Below are positions 1 through 7,523 of a stretch of DNA of 64,000 nt, piece after piece. Made by a program: the position numbers and the translations under genes. Under the pieces are notes generated by a model. It saw nothing but the letters and a program-made list of their open reading frames with translations, was not told where the DNA came from and searched no databases. Source of the DNA: Crocosphaera sp. UHCC 0190 (lineage in GTDB: Bacteria; Cyanobacteriota; Cyanobacteriia; Cyanobacteriales; Microcystaceae); NCBI RefSeq assembly GCF_034932065.1, contig NZ_JAYGHP010000009.1, positions 62,001 through 126,000 of the forward strand, written 5' to 3'. Position 1 is the stretch's first letter. Each line of letters begins with the position of its first letter.

Positions 1-88
1 GGCCCAACCCGAAAATTAAGCGAAGACAGCCTTCTAGTAACAATAAAACCCCTAAAATTACCCCAAGACTTAAGAATAAGATTTTCAT
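1..88 (-). CDS. N-terminus of an exported or membrane protein, cut by the window edge
   Basis: An ATG at 86-88 opens a minus-strand reading frame that runs without a stop to base 1. The 29 visible residues begin MKILFLSLGVILGVLLLLEG and continue with CLRLIFGLG. This is a short basic start, a long leucine-rich hydrophobic stretch and a second hydrophobic patch, as in a signal peptide or signal anchor. Similar starts occur in cyanobacterial SGNH/GDSL-type hydrolases, but that is only a resemblance from memory. No catalytic residue is visible. The gene diverges from the small gene at 232. Confidence 0.5.
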   Translation of the reverse strand, partial: MKILFLSLGVILGVLLLLEGCLRLIFGLG

Positions 89-231
89 AACCTAAACATA
101 AAGATTTAACTTTCTTATTTTTACGGATTTTTGTCACAATTTCTTCGCCCATTCTCCCCCAATTTTCGCTAACCTAGATATTAAGCGTGCCTTATCTGGC
201 CGGTTTAACTCGTACAAAGGAACAAAGTTCT

Positions 232-372
232 ATGTCAGATCTAAATCGTGGCATCATGAAATTTGAAGGGGCTGATAAACCCGCTTTAGTAGCTATTTCA
301 GCCTTTTTGGTTTTAGGTGCGATTACTGCCCTCATCATTTGGGCCCTCAAAGCAGCTTACACAGTTAGTTAG
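232..372 (+). CDS. Small single-helix membrane protein, function unknown
   Basis: This encodes 46 residues starting MSDLNRGIMKFEGADKP, followed by a hydrophobic helix of about 22 residues (roughly 17-38) and the short tail KAAYTVS. The ATG at 232 is preferred over an in-frame GTG at 187 because AAAGGAA lies just upstream of it. The layout, a short charged N-terminus with one helix and almost no tail, is typical of low-molecular-weight subunits of photosystems, cytochrome b6f or NDH-1. I do not recognise it as any named Psb, Psa, Pet or Ndh subunit. A thylakoid location is inference only. Confidence 0.6.
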   Translation: MSDLNRGIMKFEGADKPALVAISAFLVLGAITALIIWALKAAYTVS

Positions 373-450
373 GTAAGCTTGACAATTCTCTCCTCTCAGT
401 TAATCTTTTGTCATCTTCAGTTCTCAGAAATCCTAGCTTGCTGTTTCTGA

Positions 451-1584
<1,134 letters not shown>

Positions 1585-1649
1585 GCAGATAACCCCTAAG
1601 AATATCGGCTCTATCGAACCTGTTATGTAAAACTATTAAAAAATATAGG

Positions 1650-1765
1650 CTCAAACCCTTAAGGGTTAAGCTATACAGACAAAACCCGCCTACATGGGTT
1701 TAATTTAGTCTCCGAAGAGAGACTTGGTTTCTATAGTGTCAGGCTTCAGTCTGTATGTAGGTGTT
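1650..1765. repeat. Dispersed hairpin-rich repeat element in the gap before the sigma factor
   Basis: The 629-base gap 1585-2213 contains a compact set of inverted repeats. AACCCTTAAGGGTT is a palindrome at 1654-1667. AACCC/GGGTT arms sit at 1683-1687 and 1696-1700, and AGTCTC/GAGACT at 1707-1712 and 1719-1724. Outer arms TACAGAC (1674-1680) and CCTACAT (1689-1695) can pair with GTCTGTA (1749-1755) and ATGTAGG (1755-1761). The wording resembles a dispersed intergenic repeat common in cyanobacteria. I see no gene in the rest of the gap. Confidence 0.55.
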
Positions 1766-2213
1766 GATTTAGCATAACAAGTTCGGTAGAACCAGAATAT
1801 CAAAGACATTAGTAATGCTTATCTTCGCTGAATATTAAAAAAATCAGTATTTTGTCGTCTAGGATGCACTAATTATGGGAGATTCTGAGTAAGATTGACC
1901 GACAAGCATATTTTCCAAGTGAAATGTGAATTTATCATAAACTTTACAAAAGTTAACACTACCATGTATTATTGTTAAGGAACAAATTAAGAAAACAGCT
2001 AATCACACCCAATAGTTTGTTTCCTCCCTGTGATATAACTGTAAAAATCGCTGACCCCAACGTTCATATTACCGATCCAAGGGATGAACCCATAAAAAAG
2101 TCCCATAAAGTCCGTTCATAATCAATTTTTTGTTACCATAAGCGTTCCCTTAAACATATCACTACGACTTACCCCTTCGTCACACTGACCAAACTATTAC
2201 TGAAAACTCTGTT

Positions 2214-3170
2214 ATGAACATTACTAAAAATTCTCCTGATCCTGTCCGTGCCTATTTAAGAGAAATTGGGCGCGTTCCCCTCCTCACCCACGAAGAAGAA
2301 ATCCTCTATGCAAAACGAGTTCAGCGATTTGTGACTTTAGAAAGAGTCAAAGAAACCCTTGCAGAAGAAATAGGCCAAAATCCCACAGACAGCCAATGGG
2401 CCAAAGCTGCTAAACTGAGTATCAAAGAACTACGTTCTGCGATCGCTTCGGGAGAATCGGCCAAGCGCAAAATGGTAGAAGCCAACTTGCGGTTAGTGGT
2501 ATCCGTGGCCAAAAAATATCTCAAGCGCAACCTTGATTTATTGGATCTCATTCAAGAGGGAACCATTGGTATGCAACGAGGAGTTGAAAAATTTGACCCC
2601 ACTAAGGGCTATCGTTTCTCAACTTATGCTTATTGGTGGATTCGTCAAGCCATTACCCGTGCGATCGCCGAAAAAAGTCGCACCATTCGTTTACCTATTC
2701 ACATCACCGAAAAACTCAATAAAATCAAAAAAGCCCAACGACAATTGGCCCAAGAAAAAGGAAGGGCCGCCACCGTGGCCGAATTGGCAGAAGAACTGGA
2801 ATTAACCCCCAGACAAGTGCGAGAATATTTAGAACGGGCCCGTCAACCTTTATCCTTAGATTTACGGGTTGGGGACAACCAAGACACAGAATTAGGGGAT
2901 TTACTTGAAGATACTGGCCCCTCTCCCGAAGATTTTGCCACCCATTCTTCCTTACAGTTTGACTTAGAAAAACTGATGGAAGATTTAACCCCCCAACAAA
3001 AAGAAGTCTTAGCCTTAAGATTTGGACTGGCCGACGGACAACCTTTAACCCTCGCTAAAATTGGCAGTCGTCTCAATATCAGTCGAGAAAGGGTTAGACA
3101 AATTGAACGGGAGGCACTGTCAAAATTACGCAAACGAAAGGCAAATATCCGCGAATATCTTGCTAGTTAA
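2214..3170 (+). CDS. Group 2 sigma-70 factor, SigD-like
   Basis: This is a 318-residue RNA polymerase sigma factor. Region 1.2 ([21 protein letters not shown]) is at the N-terminus. Region 2 starts near residue 88 ([14 protein letters not shown], then the DLIQEG core-binding motif and [14 protein letters not shown] for -10 recognition). Region 3 follows, and region 4.2 ends the protein ([19 protein letters not shown]). The long acidic region 1.1 of primary SigA is absent, so it is a non-essential group 2 factor. Length and ending are closest to SigD as I remember it, but SigB or SigC is possible, so no symbol is assigned. Group 2 factors typically respond to light, stress or nitrogen state. 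Confidence 0.85.
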   Translation: MNITKNSPDPVRAYLREIGRVPLLTHEEEILYAKRVQRFVTLERVKETLAEEIGQNPTDSQWAKAAKLSIKELRSAIASGESAKRKMVEANLRLVVSVAKKYLKRNLDLLDLIQEGTIGMQRGVEKFDPTKGYRFSTYAYWWIRQAITRAIAEKSRTIRLPIHITEKLNKIKKAQRQLAQEKGRAATVAELAEELELTPRQVREYLERARQPLSLDLRVGDNQDTELGDLLEDTGPSPEDFATHSSLQFDLEKLMEDLTPQQKEVLALRFGLADGQPLTLAKIGSRLNISRERVRQIEREALSKLRKRKANIREYLAS

Positions 3171-3339
3171 TTTAAAAAAAGTTGGTGGGGTCGGAAGATC
3201 GGAATTTACGGTTCGGTTCTAACGACCTCAATTTTATCAATAAACTTGTTACAGTAAAGGAGAAAGGTAACTCATCAAAAATAAGCCATCTAATTTATTT
3301 AGTTAATTAAGATAAACCCAAGTCCCCAGGAGGCCAACA

Positions 3340-3684
3340 GTGAATAACGAATTGAACCGTTCTCAGAATTTTTTCGGCAATGATAATGAAACAGGGGAAC
3401 ACTTGTGGAAATATGTTCAGTCTCTTAGCCCAGAAACCATTGCCCAATTGTCTAAACCTGACTCTTCTGAAGTGTTTCAAGTGATGGAACGCAATATTAT
3501 TGGTTTGTTGGGAAATCTTCCTTCTGAACATTTTGGCGTGACAATTAGTACCAGTCGGGATCATTTGGGCAAATTATTGGCATCTGCTATGATGAGTGGA
3601 TATTTCTTGCGGAATGCAGAACAACGTTTGGATTTTGAAAAATCTCTACAGGCGATCGACAGTAATGAGCATTATCAAGAGTAA
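3340..3684 (+). CDS. DUF760 family protein
   Basis: This is a 114-residue soluble protein. The GTG at 3340 is chosen because a perfect AGGAGG lies at 3328-3333 at ideal distance. The sequence (SPETIAQLSKPDSSEVFQVMERNIIGLLGNLP and GVTISTSRDHLGKLLASAMMSGYFLRNAEQRL) fits DUF760, a family of small proteins in cyanobacteria and plastids of unknown function. It stands alone, with a strong hairpin terminator 27 bases after the stop. Confidence 0.8.
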   Translation: MNNELNRSQNFFGNDNETGEHLWKYVQSLSPETIAQLSKPDSSEVFQVMERNIIGLLGNLPSEHFGVTISTSRDHLGKLLASAMMSGYFLRNAEQRLDFEKSLQAIDSNEHYQE

Positions 3685-3710
3685 TTGAGTTTTAAATCAT
3701 CGAGAAATAA

Positions 3711-3752
3711 TTAAAAACTGGTAGCTGATAGTGAACAGTTACCAGTTTTTAA
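3711..3752. terminator. Strong intrinsic terminator, possibly bidirectional
   Basis: Perfect 13-base arms (3711-3723 and 3740-3752) flank a 16-base loop. The inner part of each arm is CTGGTA/TACCAG and the outer part is an A run or T run, so it can work in either direction. It ends the DUF760 gene and may also serve the remnant on the opposite strand. Confidence 0.75.
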
Positions 3753-3761
3753 TCTAATTGT

Positions 3762-3974
3762 TTAATTTGCTGTATATTGACAGAAAATATCGATTCCTAC
3801 TTTAAGAAGATAAAGCAAAATCATGGTTGCTAAGGCTGTATCAAGGGGTAATTGAAATTTTTCGATAATAGAAATAATGATTCCCGTTAAAATCGGGGTC
3901 TTTTCTGAGTTTTTACGAACTGCTTTAATTTGACTTCTTAAACTATCATTTTTGCCACATATTTCTTGACGCAG
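3762..3974 (-). pseudogene. 3' remnant of an unknown protein gene
   Basis: The minus strand is open for 70 codons, from just after a stop at 3975-3977 to a TAA at 3762-3764. It reads as ordinary protein (CGKNDSLRSQIKAVRKNSEK, then hydrophobic TPILTGIIISIIEKFQLPLD and TALATMILLYLLKVGIDIFC). No good start codon or ribosome site exists at its beginning; the first ATG is deep inside. I read it as the C-terminal end of a decayed gene with a hydrophobic tail, family unknown. The rest of the gap to 4269 shows no other gene. Confidence 0.4.
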
Positions 3975-4269
3975 TTAGATGAATCAGGATTTAGTCTCTG
4001 GTCAAGCGTCACTTATAGTTGGTCGAAAAGAGGGGAACAAAAAAGAATTGAACAGACCAAGAAAAATAGGATATATCATAGAAAAATATTATGCTTCTAC
4101 CCGTAATAGTTAATGCCGTGTCCCTACAATTTTTGGGTGATGTTTGCTTCTTACACTTCTGGGAATTTAAAAAGGGGGTTACAGGCGCACAGCTTTCCTA
4201 TTGTCTATATAATATCATGTCAAGTCAAGAAATACAAGAGTTTTATGATTAAATTTAAACTGATAACTG

Positions 4270-5367
4270 ATGACTGATAAAGTGATAACTAAAAAAACAT
4301 TAGATCTTCTAAGACAATTATTATTAACCTGGTATCAAGAACAAGGAAGGATATTACCCTGGAGACAAACAAGAGATCCTTATGCTATTTGGATATCAGA
4401 AATTATGTTACAACAAACCCAGGTAAAAACCGTTATCCCTTATTATGAACGGTGGTTAGAAAAGTTTCCAACAGGTGATTATTTAGCCAATTCAGACTTA
4501 CAAATAGTCTTAAAAGTATGGGAAGGATTAGGTTATTATGCGAGGGCAAGAAACCTGCATAAAACCGCCCAAATTATCTATCATGAATATGATGGCATCT
4601 TTCCCCAAAACTTAGATCAAGTAGTAAAATTACCAGGAATTGGACGAACCACCGCAGGAGGAATTCTCAGTGCAGCATTCAATCAACCCGTGTCTATTTT
4701 AGATGGAAACGTAAAGCGAGTTTTATCTCGTTTAATTGCCTTGCCCATTCCGCCCCAAAAAGCGATACAATCATTATGGCAACTGTCTAATGATCTGCTT
4801 GATCCTCATAACCCCAGAGATTTTAATCAAGGGTTGATGGATTTAGGGGCAACCGTTTGTCTTAAAAGTAAGCCAAAATGTTTACTATGTCCCTGGAGAA
4901 TTCATTGTCAAGCTTATCATCAAGGTCTACAAAATAATCTTCCTATGCGTGAAACTTCTAACCCTATTCCCCATAAAAAAATTGGTGTTGCTGTTATCTA
5001 TAATGAAGCGGGTAATATTTTAATTGATCGACGACCAGAACAAGGTTTATTAGGAGGGTTGTGGGAATTTCCTGGAGGAAAAATAGAACAAGATGAAACC
5101 GTTGAAGATTGTATTAAACGGGAGATTTTAGAAGAAATTGGCATTGAGATCGAAGTGGGTGATCATTTAATGAGTTTAGATCATGCTTATACTCATTTTA
5201 AAGTCACTTTATTTGTTCATATTTGTCGTTATTTGAGTGGTGAACCTACTCCGATAGAATGTGAAGAAATTCGTTGGGTGACATTAGATGAAATTGATAG
5301 TTTTCCTTTTCCCAAGGCCAACACAAAAATTATTGAAAAATTAAAAAAAGAGTTCAATAATCCCTAA
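4270..5367 (+). CDS. mutY: A/G-specific adenine DNA glycosylase MutY with C-terminal Nudix domain
   Basis: MutY removes adenine mispaired with 8-oxoguanine in base excision repair. The 365-residue protein shows the catalytic glutamate in SEIMLQQTQV (E44), the helix-hairpin-helix LPGIGRTTAG (121-130) with catalytic D145, and four iron-sulfur cysteines at 197, 204, 207 and 213 (C-X6-C-X2-C-X5-C). The C-terminal domain has a textbook Nudix box: G270, E276, R284-E285, E288-E289 and G291. In many MutY proteins this domain is catalytically degenerate. The ATG lies inside a TGATAACTGATGACTGATAA-type simple repeat, so the start context is unusual. The gene stands just upstream of a small unknown gene and cobB. 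Confidence 0.93.
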   Translation: MTDKVITKKTLDLLRQLLLTWYQEQGRILPWRQTRDPYAIWISEIMLQQTQVKTVIPYYERWLEKFPTGDYLANSDLQIVLKVWEGLGYYARARNLHKTAQIIYHEYDGIFPQNLDQVVKLPGIGRTTAGGILSAAFNQPVSILDGNVKRVLSRLIALPIPPQKAIQSLWQLSNDLLDPHNPRDFNQGLMDLGATVCLKSKPKCLLCPWRIHCQAYHQGLQNNLPMRETSNPIPHKKIGVAVIYNEAGNILIDRRPEQGLLGGLWEFPGGKIEQDETVEDCIKREILEEIGIEIEVGDHLMSLDHAYTHFKVTLFVHICRYLSGEPTPIECEEIRWVTLDEIDSFPFPKANTKIIEKLKKEFNNP

Positions 5368-5396
5368 ATATTTACATTAATTAAAATGTATTAACC

Positions 5397-5591
5397 ATGA
5401 AAGCGCATAAATACACTGTCATTGCCCCCAATGGTAAAAAATTAGAAGTAATTAGACCATTGTCTAATCAAGAAAATCAGTATTGGACAGGAAATCACAG
5501 GGGAAATTTTAAAGTTCGGATTAATAGTGTTCCTGACGGTTTACAGTTAAGAATGGAATCTTGTGCCTATACAGGGGAAGGTACTTTATAA
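5397..5591 (+). CDS. Small conserved-looking protein, function unknown
   Basis: This 64-residue protein begins MKAHKYTVIAPNGKKLEVIR and contains YWTGNHRGNFKVRINSVPDG. It has an alternating polar-hydrophobic pattern suggesting a small beta-rich fold, and no membrane segment. It ends at 5591 and the next gene starts with GTG at 5592, so the two are almost certainly cotranscribed and perhaps translationally coupled. No function can be assigned; a link to cobalamin synthesis rests on position only. Confidence 0.65.
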   Translation: MKAHKYTVIAPNGKKLEVIRPLSNQENQYWTGNHRGNFKVRINSVPDGLQLRMESCAYTGEGTL

Positions 5592-6983
5592 GTGACCTTA
5601 ATTATTGCCGGCGATCGCAGTGGAGTCGGAAAAACAACCATAACCCTGGCCATCCTTGCGTTTTTAGTCAAAAAAGGCCATCAAGTACAATCCTTTAAAG
5701 TGGGGCCAGATTATATTGACCCCATGTTCCATACTTATATTACAGGTCGTCCCTGTCGCAATTTAGACCCCATTCTTACCTCCCAAACCTACGTTAAAGA
5801 CTGTTTTCAGGAACAGAACCAAGGGGTAGACTATAGCCTAATAGAAGGGGTAATGGGGCTATTTGATGGGGTTCCGATTCATAAATCAGATACTGTAGAG
5901 ACATTTTCTAACACATCCCTACCCTATGGCAGTACAGCCTATATTGCCAGACTTTTAAAAATACCTGTGGTTTTAGTCATTGATTGTAGCCGTTTATCGG
6001 GTTCTGTCGCTGCGATCGCTCATGGATATCGTTCCCTTGATCCTAATATTGAGATTATCGGGGTAATTTTAAATCGGGTAGCCAGCGATCGCCATCTCAC
6101 CCTACTGGAAACCGCCTTACTAACCCTTAATCTTCCCCTTTTTGGCAGTCTCCGTCGTCAAGATAGCTTAACAATTCCCGATCGCCACTTAGGGTTAGTC
6201 CCTACTGATGAACTAAAAGATCTCAGAATTTTCGTCGAAAAATTAGCCCACCTTGCCCAAACCGCTTTCAACTGGGATCTTCTCCTCCCTCATCTCACCT
6301 CCCACACCCCCCACACTCCCCACACCCCCCACACCCCCACAAAAATAGCCATTGCCCGCGATCGCGCCTTTAACTTTTATTACGCCGATAACCTAGATCT
6401 TCTCGAAAAATTAGGCGCAGAATTAGTATTTTGGAGTCCGATCACCGATGAAACCTTACCGGAGGGAATAACAGGATTGTATTTTGGGGGAGGGTTTCCC
6501 GAAATCTTTGCCGAAGCCTTATTTCATAACCAAAACACCCGGAAAGCCATTAAAAAAGCCATTATGAAAGGAATGCCCACCTATGCCGAATGTGGGGGAT
6601 TGATGTATTTATGTCAAGAAATCATTACCTTTGAAGCAGAAACTTGGCCCATGGTAGGAATATTACCTACAAGGGCGAAAATGGGAAAAAACCTAACCCT
6701 TGGTTATCGACAAGCGATCGCCTCTCAAGACAGTCTTTTATTAACATCAGGGGAAACCCTTTGGGGCCATGAATTTCATCGTTCAGAGTTAACCCAAGCC
6801 TCTCATAACCCCCTATTTCACTTATATAGTTGGCATTCTCCCAGTTCAGCTTATGCTGAAGGATGGCAACATCATAACCTACACGCCTCTTACCTTCATC
6901 TGCATTTTGGAGGTTGTTCGAGGGTGGTTGAAAAATTTTTACATCGCTGCCTTGATTTTTCTCAAGGACTTGCGCTAGACTAA
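5592..6983 (+). CDS. cobB: Cobyrinate a,c-diamide synthase
   Basis: This glutamine-dependent enzyme amidates the a and c carboxyls of cobyrinate in corrin (vitamin B12 or pseudo-B12) synthesis; the symbol cbiA is also used. The 463-residue protein has an N-terminal P-loop amidoligase domain (AGDRSGVGKTTITLAIL, residues 6-22). The C-terminal class I glutamine amidotransferase domain has its nucleophile at C334 (TYAECGGLMYL) and a histidine-rich end (SYLHLHFGG). GTG start directly abuts the previous stop. The linker between the domains carries four perfect or near-perfect 9-base repeats coding HTP (6303-6338), an unusual insertion into a core enzyme. Confidence 0.93.
   Translation: MTLIIAGDRSGVGKTTITLAILAFLVKKGHQVQSFKVGPDYIDPMFHTYITGRPCRNLDPILTSQTYVKDCFQEQNQGVDYSLIEGVMGLFDGVPIHKSDTVETFSNTSLPYGSTAYIARLLKIPVVLVIDCSRLSGSVAAIAHGYRSLDPNIEIIGVILNRVASDRHLTLLETALLTLNLPLFGSLRRQDSLTIPDRHLGLVPTDELKDLRIFVEKLAHLAQTAFNWDLLLPHLTSHTPHTPHTPHTPTKIAIARDRAFNFYYADNLDLLEKLGAELVFWSPITDETLPEGITGLYFGGGFPEIFAEALFHNQNTRKAIKKAIMKGMPTYAECGGLMYLCQEIITFEAETWPMVGILPTRAKMGKNLTLGYRQAIASQDSLLLTSGETLWGHEFHRSELTQASHNPLFHLYSWHSPSSAYAEGWQHHNLHASYLHLHFGGCSRVVEKFLHRCLDFSQGLALD
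6303..6338 (+). repeat. Tandem 9-base repeat, four units, in the cobB linker
   Basis: Four in-frame units of CACACCCCC (one with CACACTCCC) encode His-Thr-Pro repeats between the two domains of CobB. It is a multiple of three, so copy changes keep the frame. Confidence 0.85.
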
Positions 6984-7019
6984 ACCCAGTTGTTCTTGAA
7001 ACAAAGACCGTTTAGGTAT

Positions 7020-7252
7020 TAAAGGAGGTGATGCCCATGACAGATAGTAGTGATAAAATCATGGGTCTCCTGGTTGAAGTTAGCCGGCTGTGCGCCGGAG
7101 CCGTTCTCTAGAAGTCAGATCCCCTTGGACGCGACTAACGCTGGAGTTCCTTCCGGCAGTTAGGTTTCAATCAGAAGACCCCAAACTTAATAACCCCCCG
7201 TTCAGTGTTACCCCTTGAGAAGTAATGCGATCGGGGGGTCAAGTTTTTGAGG
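7020..7252 (+). ncRNA. Candidate structured RNA with embedded short ORF and its own terminator
   Basis: Four strong stems lie in a row. First, CCCATGA (7034-7040) pairs with TCATGGG (7059-7065), extended by GGAG (7024-7027) with CTCC (7067-7070). Second, CCGGC (7084-7088) pairs with GCCGG (7094-7098). Third, an 11-pair stem joins CTAACGCTGGA (7135-7145) to 7152-7163, with one bulged A. Fourth, ACCCCCCG (7193-7200) pairs with CGGGGGGT (7232-7239), enclosed by a further helix from 7179-7188 with 7241-7252 and ending in a T-rich stretch like a terminator. It is not rnpB, tmRNA, SRP RNA or a cobalamin riboswitch by any consensus I can recall. Function is unknown. Confidence 0.5.
7037..7111 (+). 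CDS. 24-residue short ORF with exceptionally strong ribosome binding site
   Basis: ATG at 7037 to TAG at 7109-7111 encodes a peptide starting MTDSSDKIMGLLVEVSRLCA and ending GAVL. The 13 bases TAAAGGAGGTGAT at 7020-7032 match the complement of the usual bacterial 16S rRNA 3' end, 8 bases before the ATG. Part of this site (GGAG) and the start codon can be hidden in the first stem of the structured RNA. It could be a leader peptide, a tiny protein, or a ribosome-binding decoy. Cobalamin synthesis lies upstream and a porin 410 bases downstream; neither link is proven. Confidence 0.4.
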   Translation: MTDSSDKIMGLLVEVSRLCAGAVL

Positions 7253-7456
7253 CTTTTAAATTTTCTTAAAGTCAGTTGGTCAACTTTTAAAGTTAACGCT
7301 ACACTAAATAGAAGTCGTACTTCATACACTCGCTAATGGAGAATCACAGATAACCCAAACCAATTCCAACCCAGGGTGGAACTGTTAGAAAAACTAATAA
7401 AACATTTTCCTACAGAAAAATTAAAGTTATCTATCTGCCGATTCTGAAAAGCTGTG

Positions 7457-7462
7457 TATAAT
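7457..7462 (+). promoter_or_regulatory. Putative -10 element of the porin gene
   Basis: A perfect TATAAT stands 62 bases before the porin start. No convincing -35 hexamer is found 17 bases upstream, so this may be an activator-dependent or extended -10 promoter. The rest of 7253-7523 holds no gene. Confidence 0.4.
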
Positions 7463-7523
7463 ATTATGATAAGTGAGGCTATAAACTCTGTAGTCAACCT
7501 AATGGTGTGAGGAAAAGCTGAAA

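Noticed and set aside
6298-6340. Possible CRISPR-like or satellite repeat
   Set aside because: Units are 9 bases, contiguous without spacers and in frame with cobB. No CRISPR array or cas gene was found in the window.
7020-7252. Cobalamin riboswitch, because cobB is next door
   Set aside because: No B12-box-like sequence is present, and the element lies downstream of cobB rather than before it.
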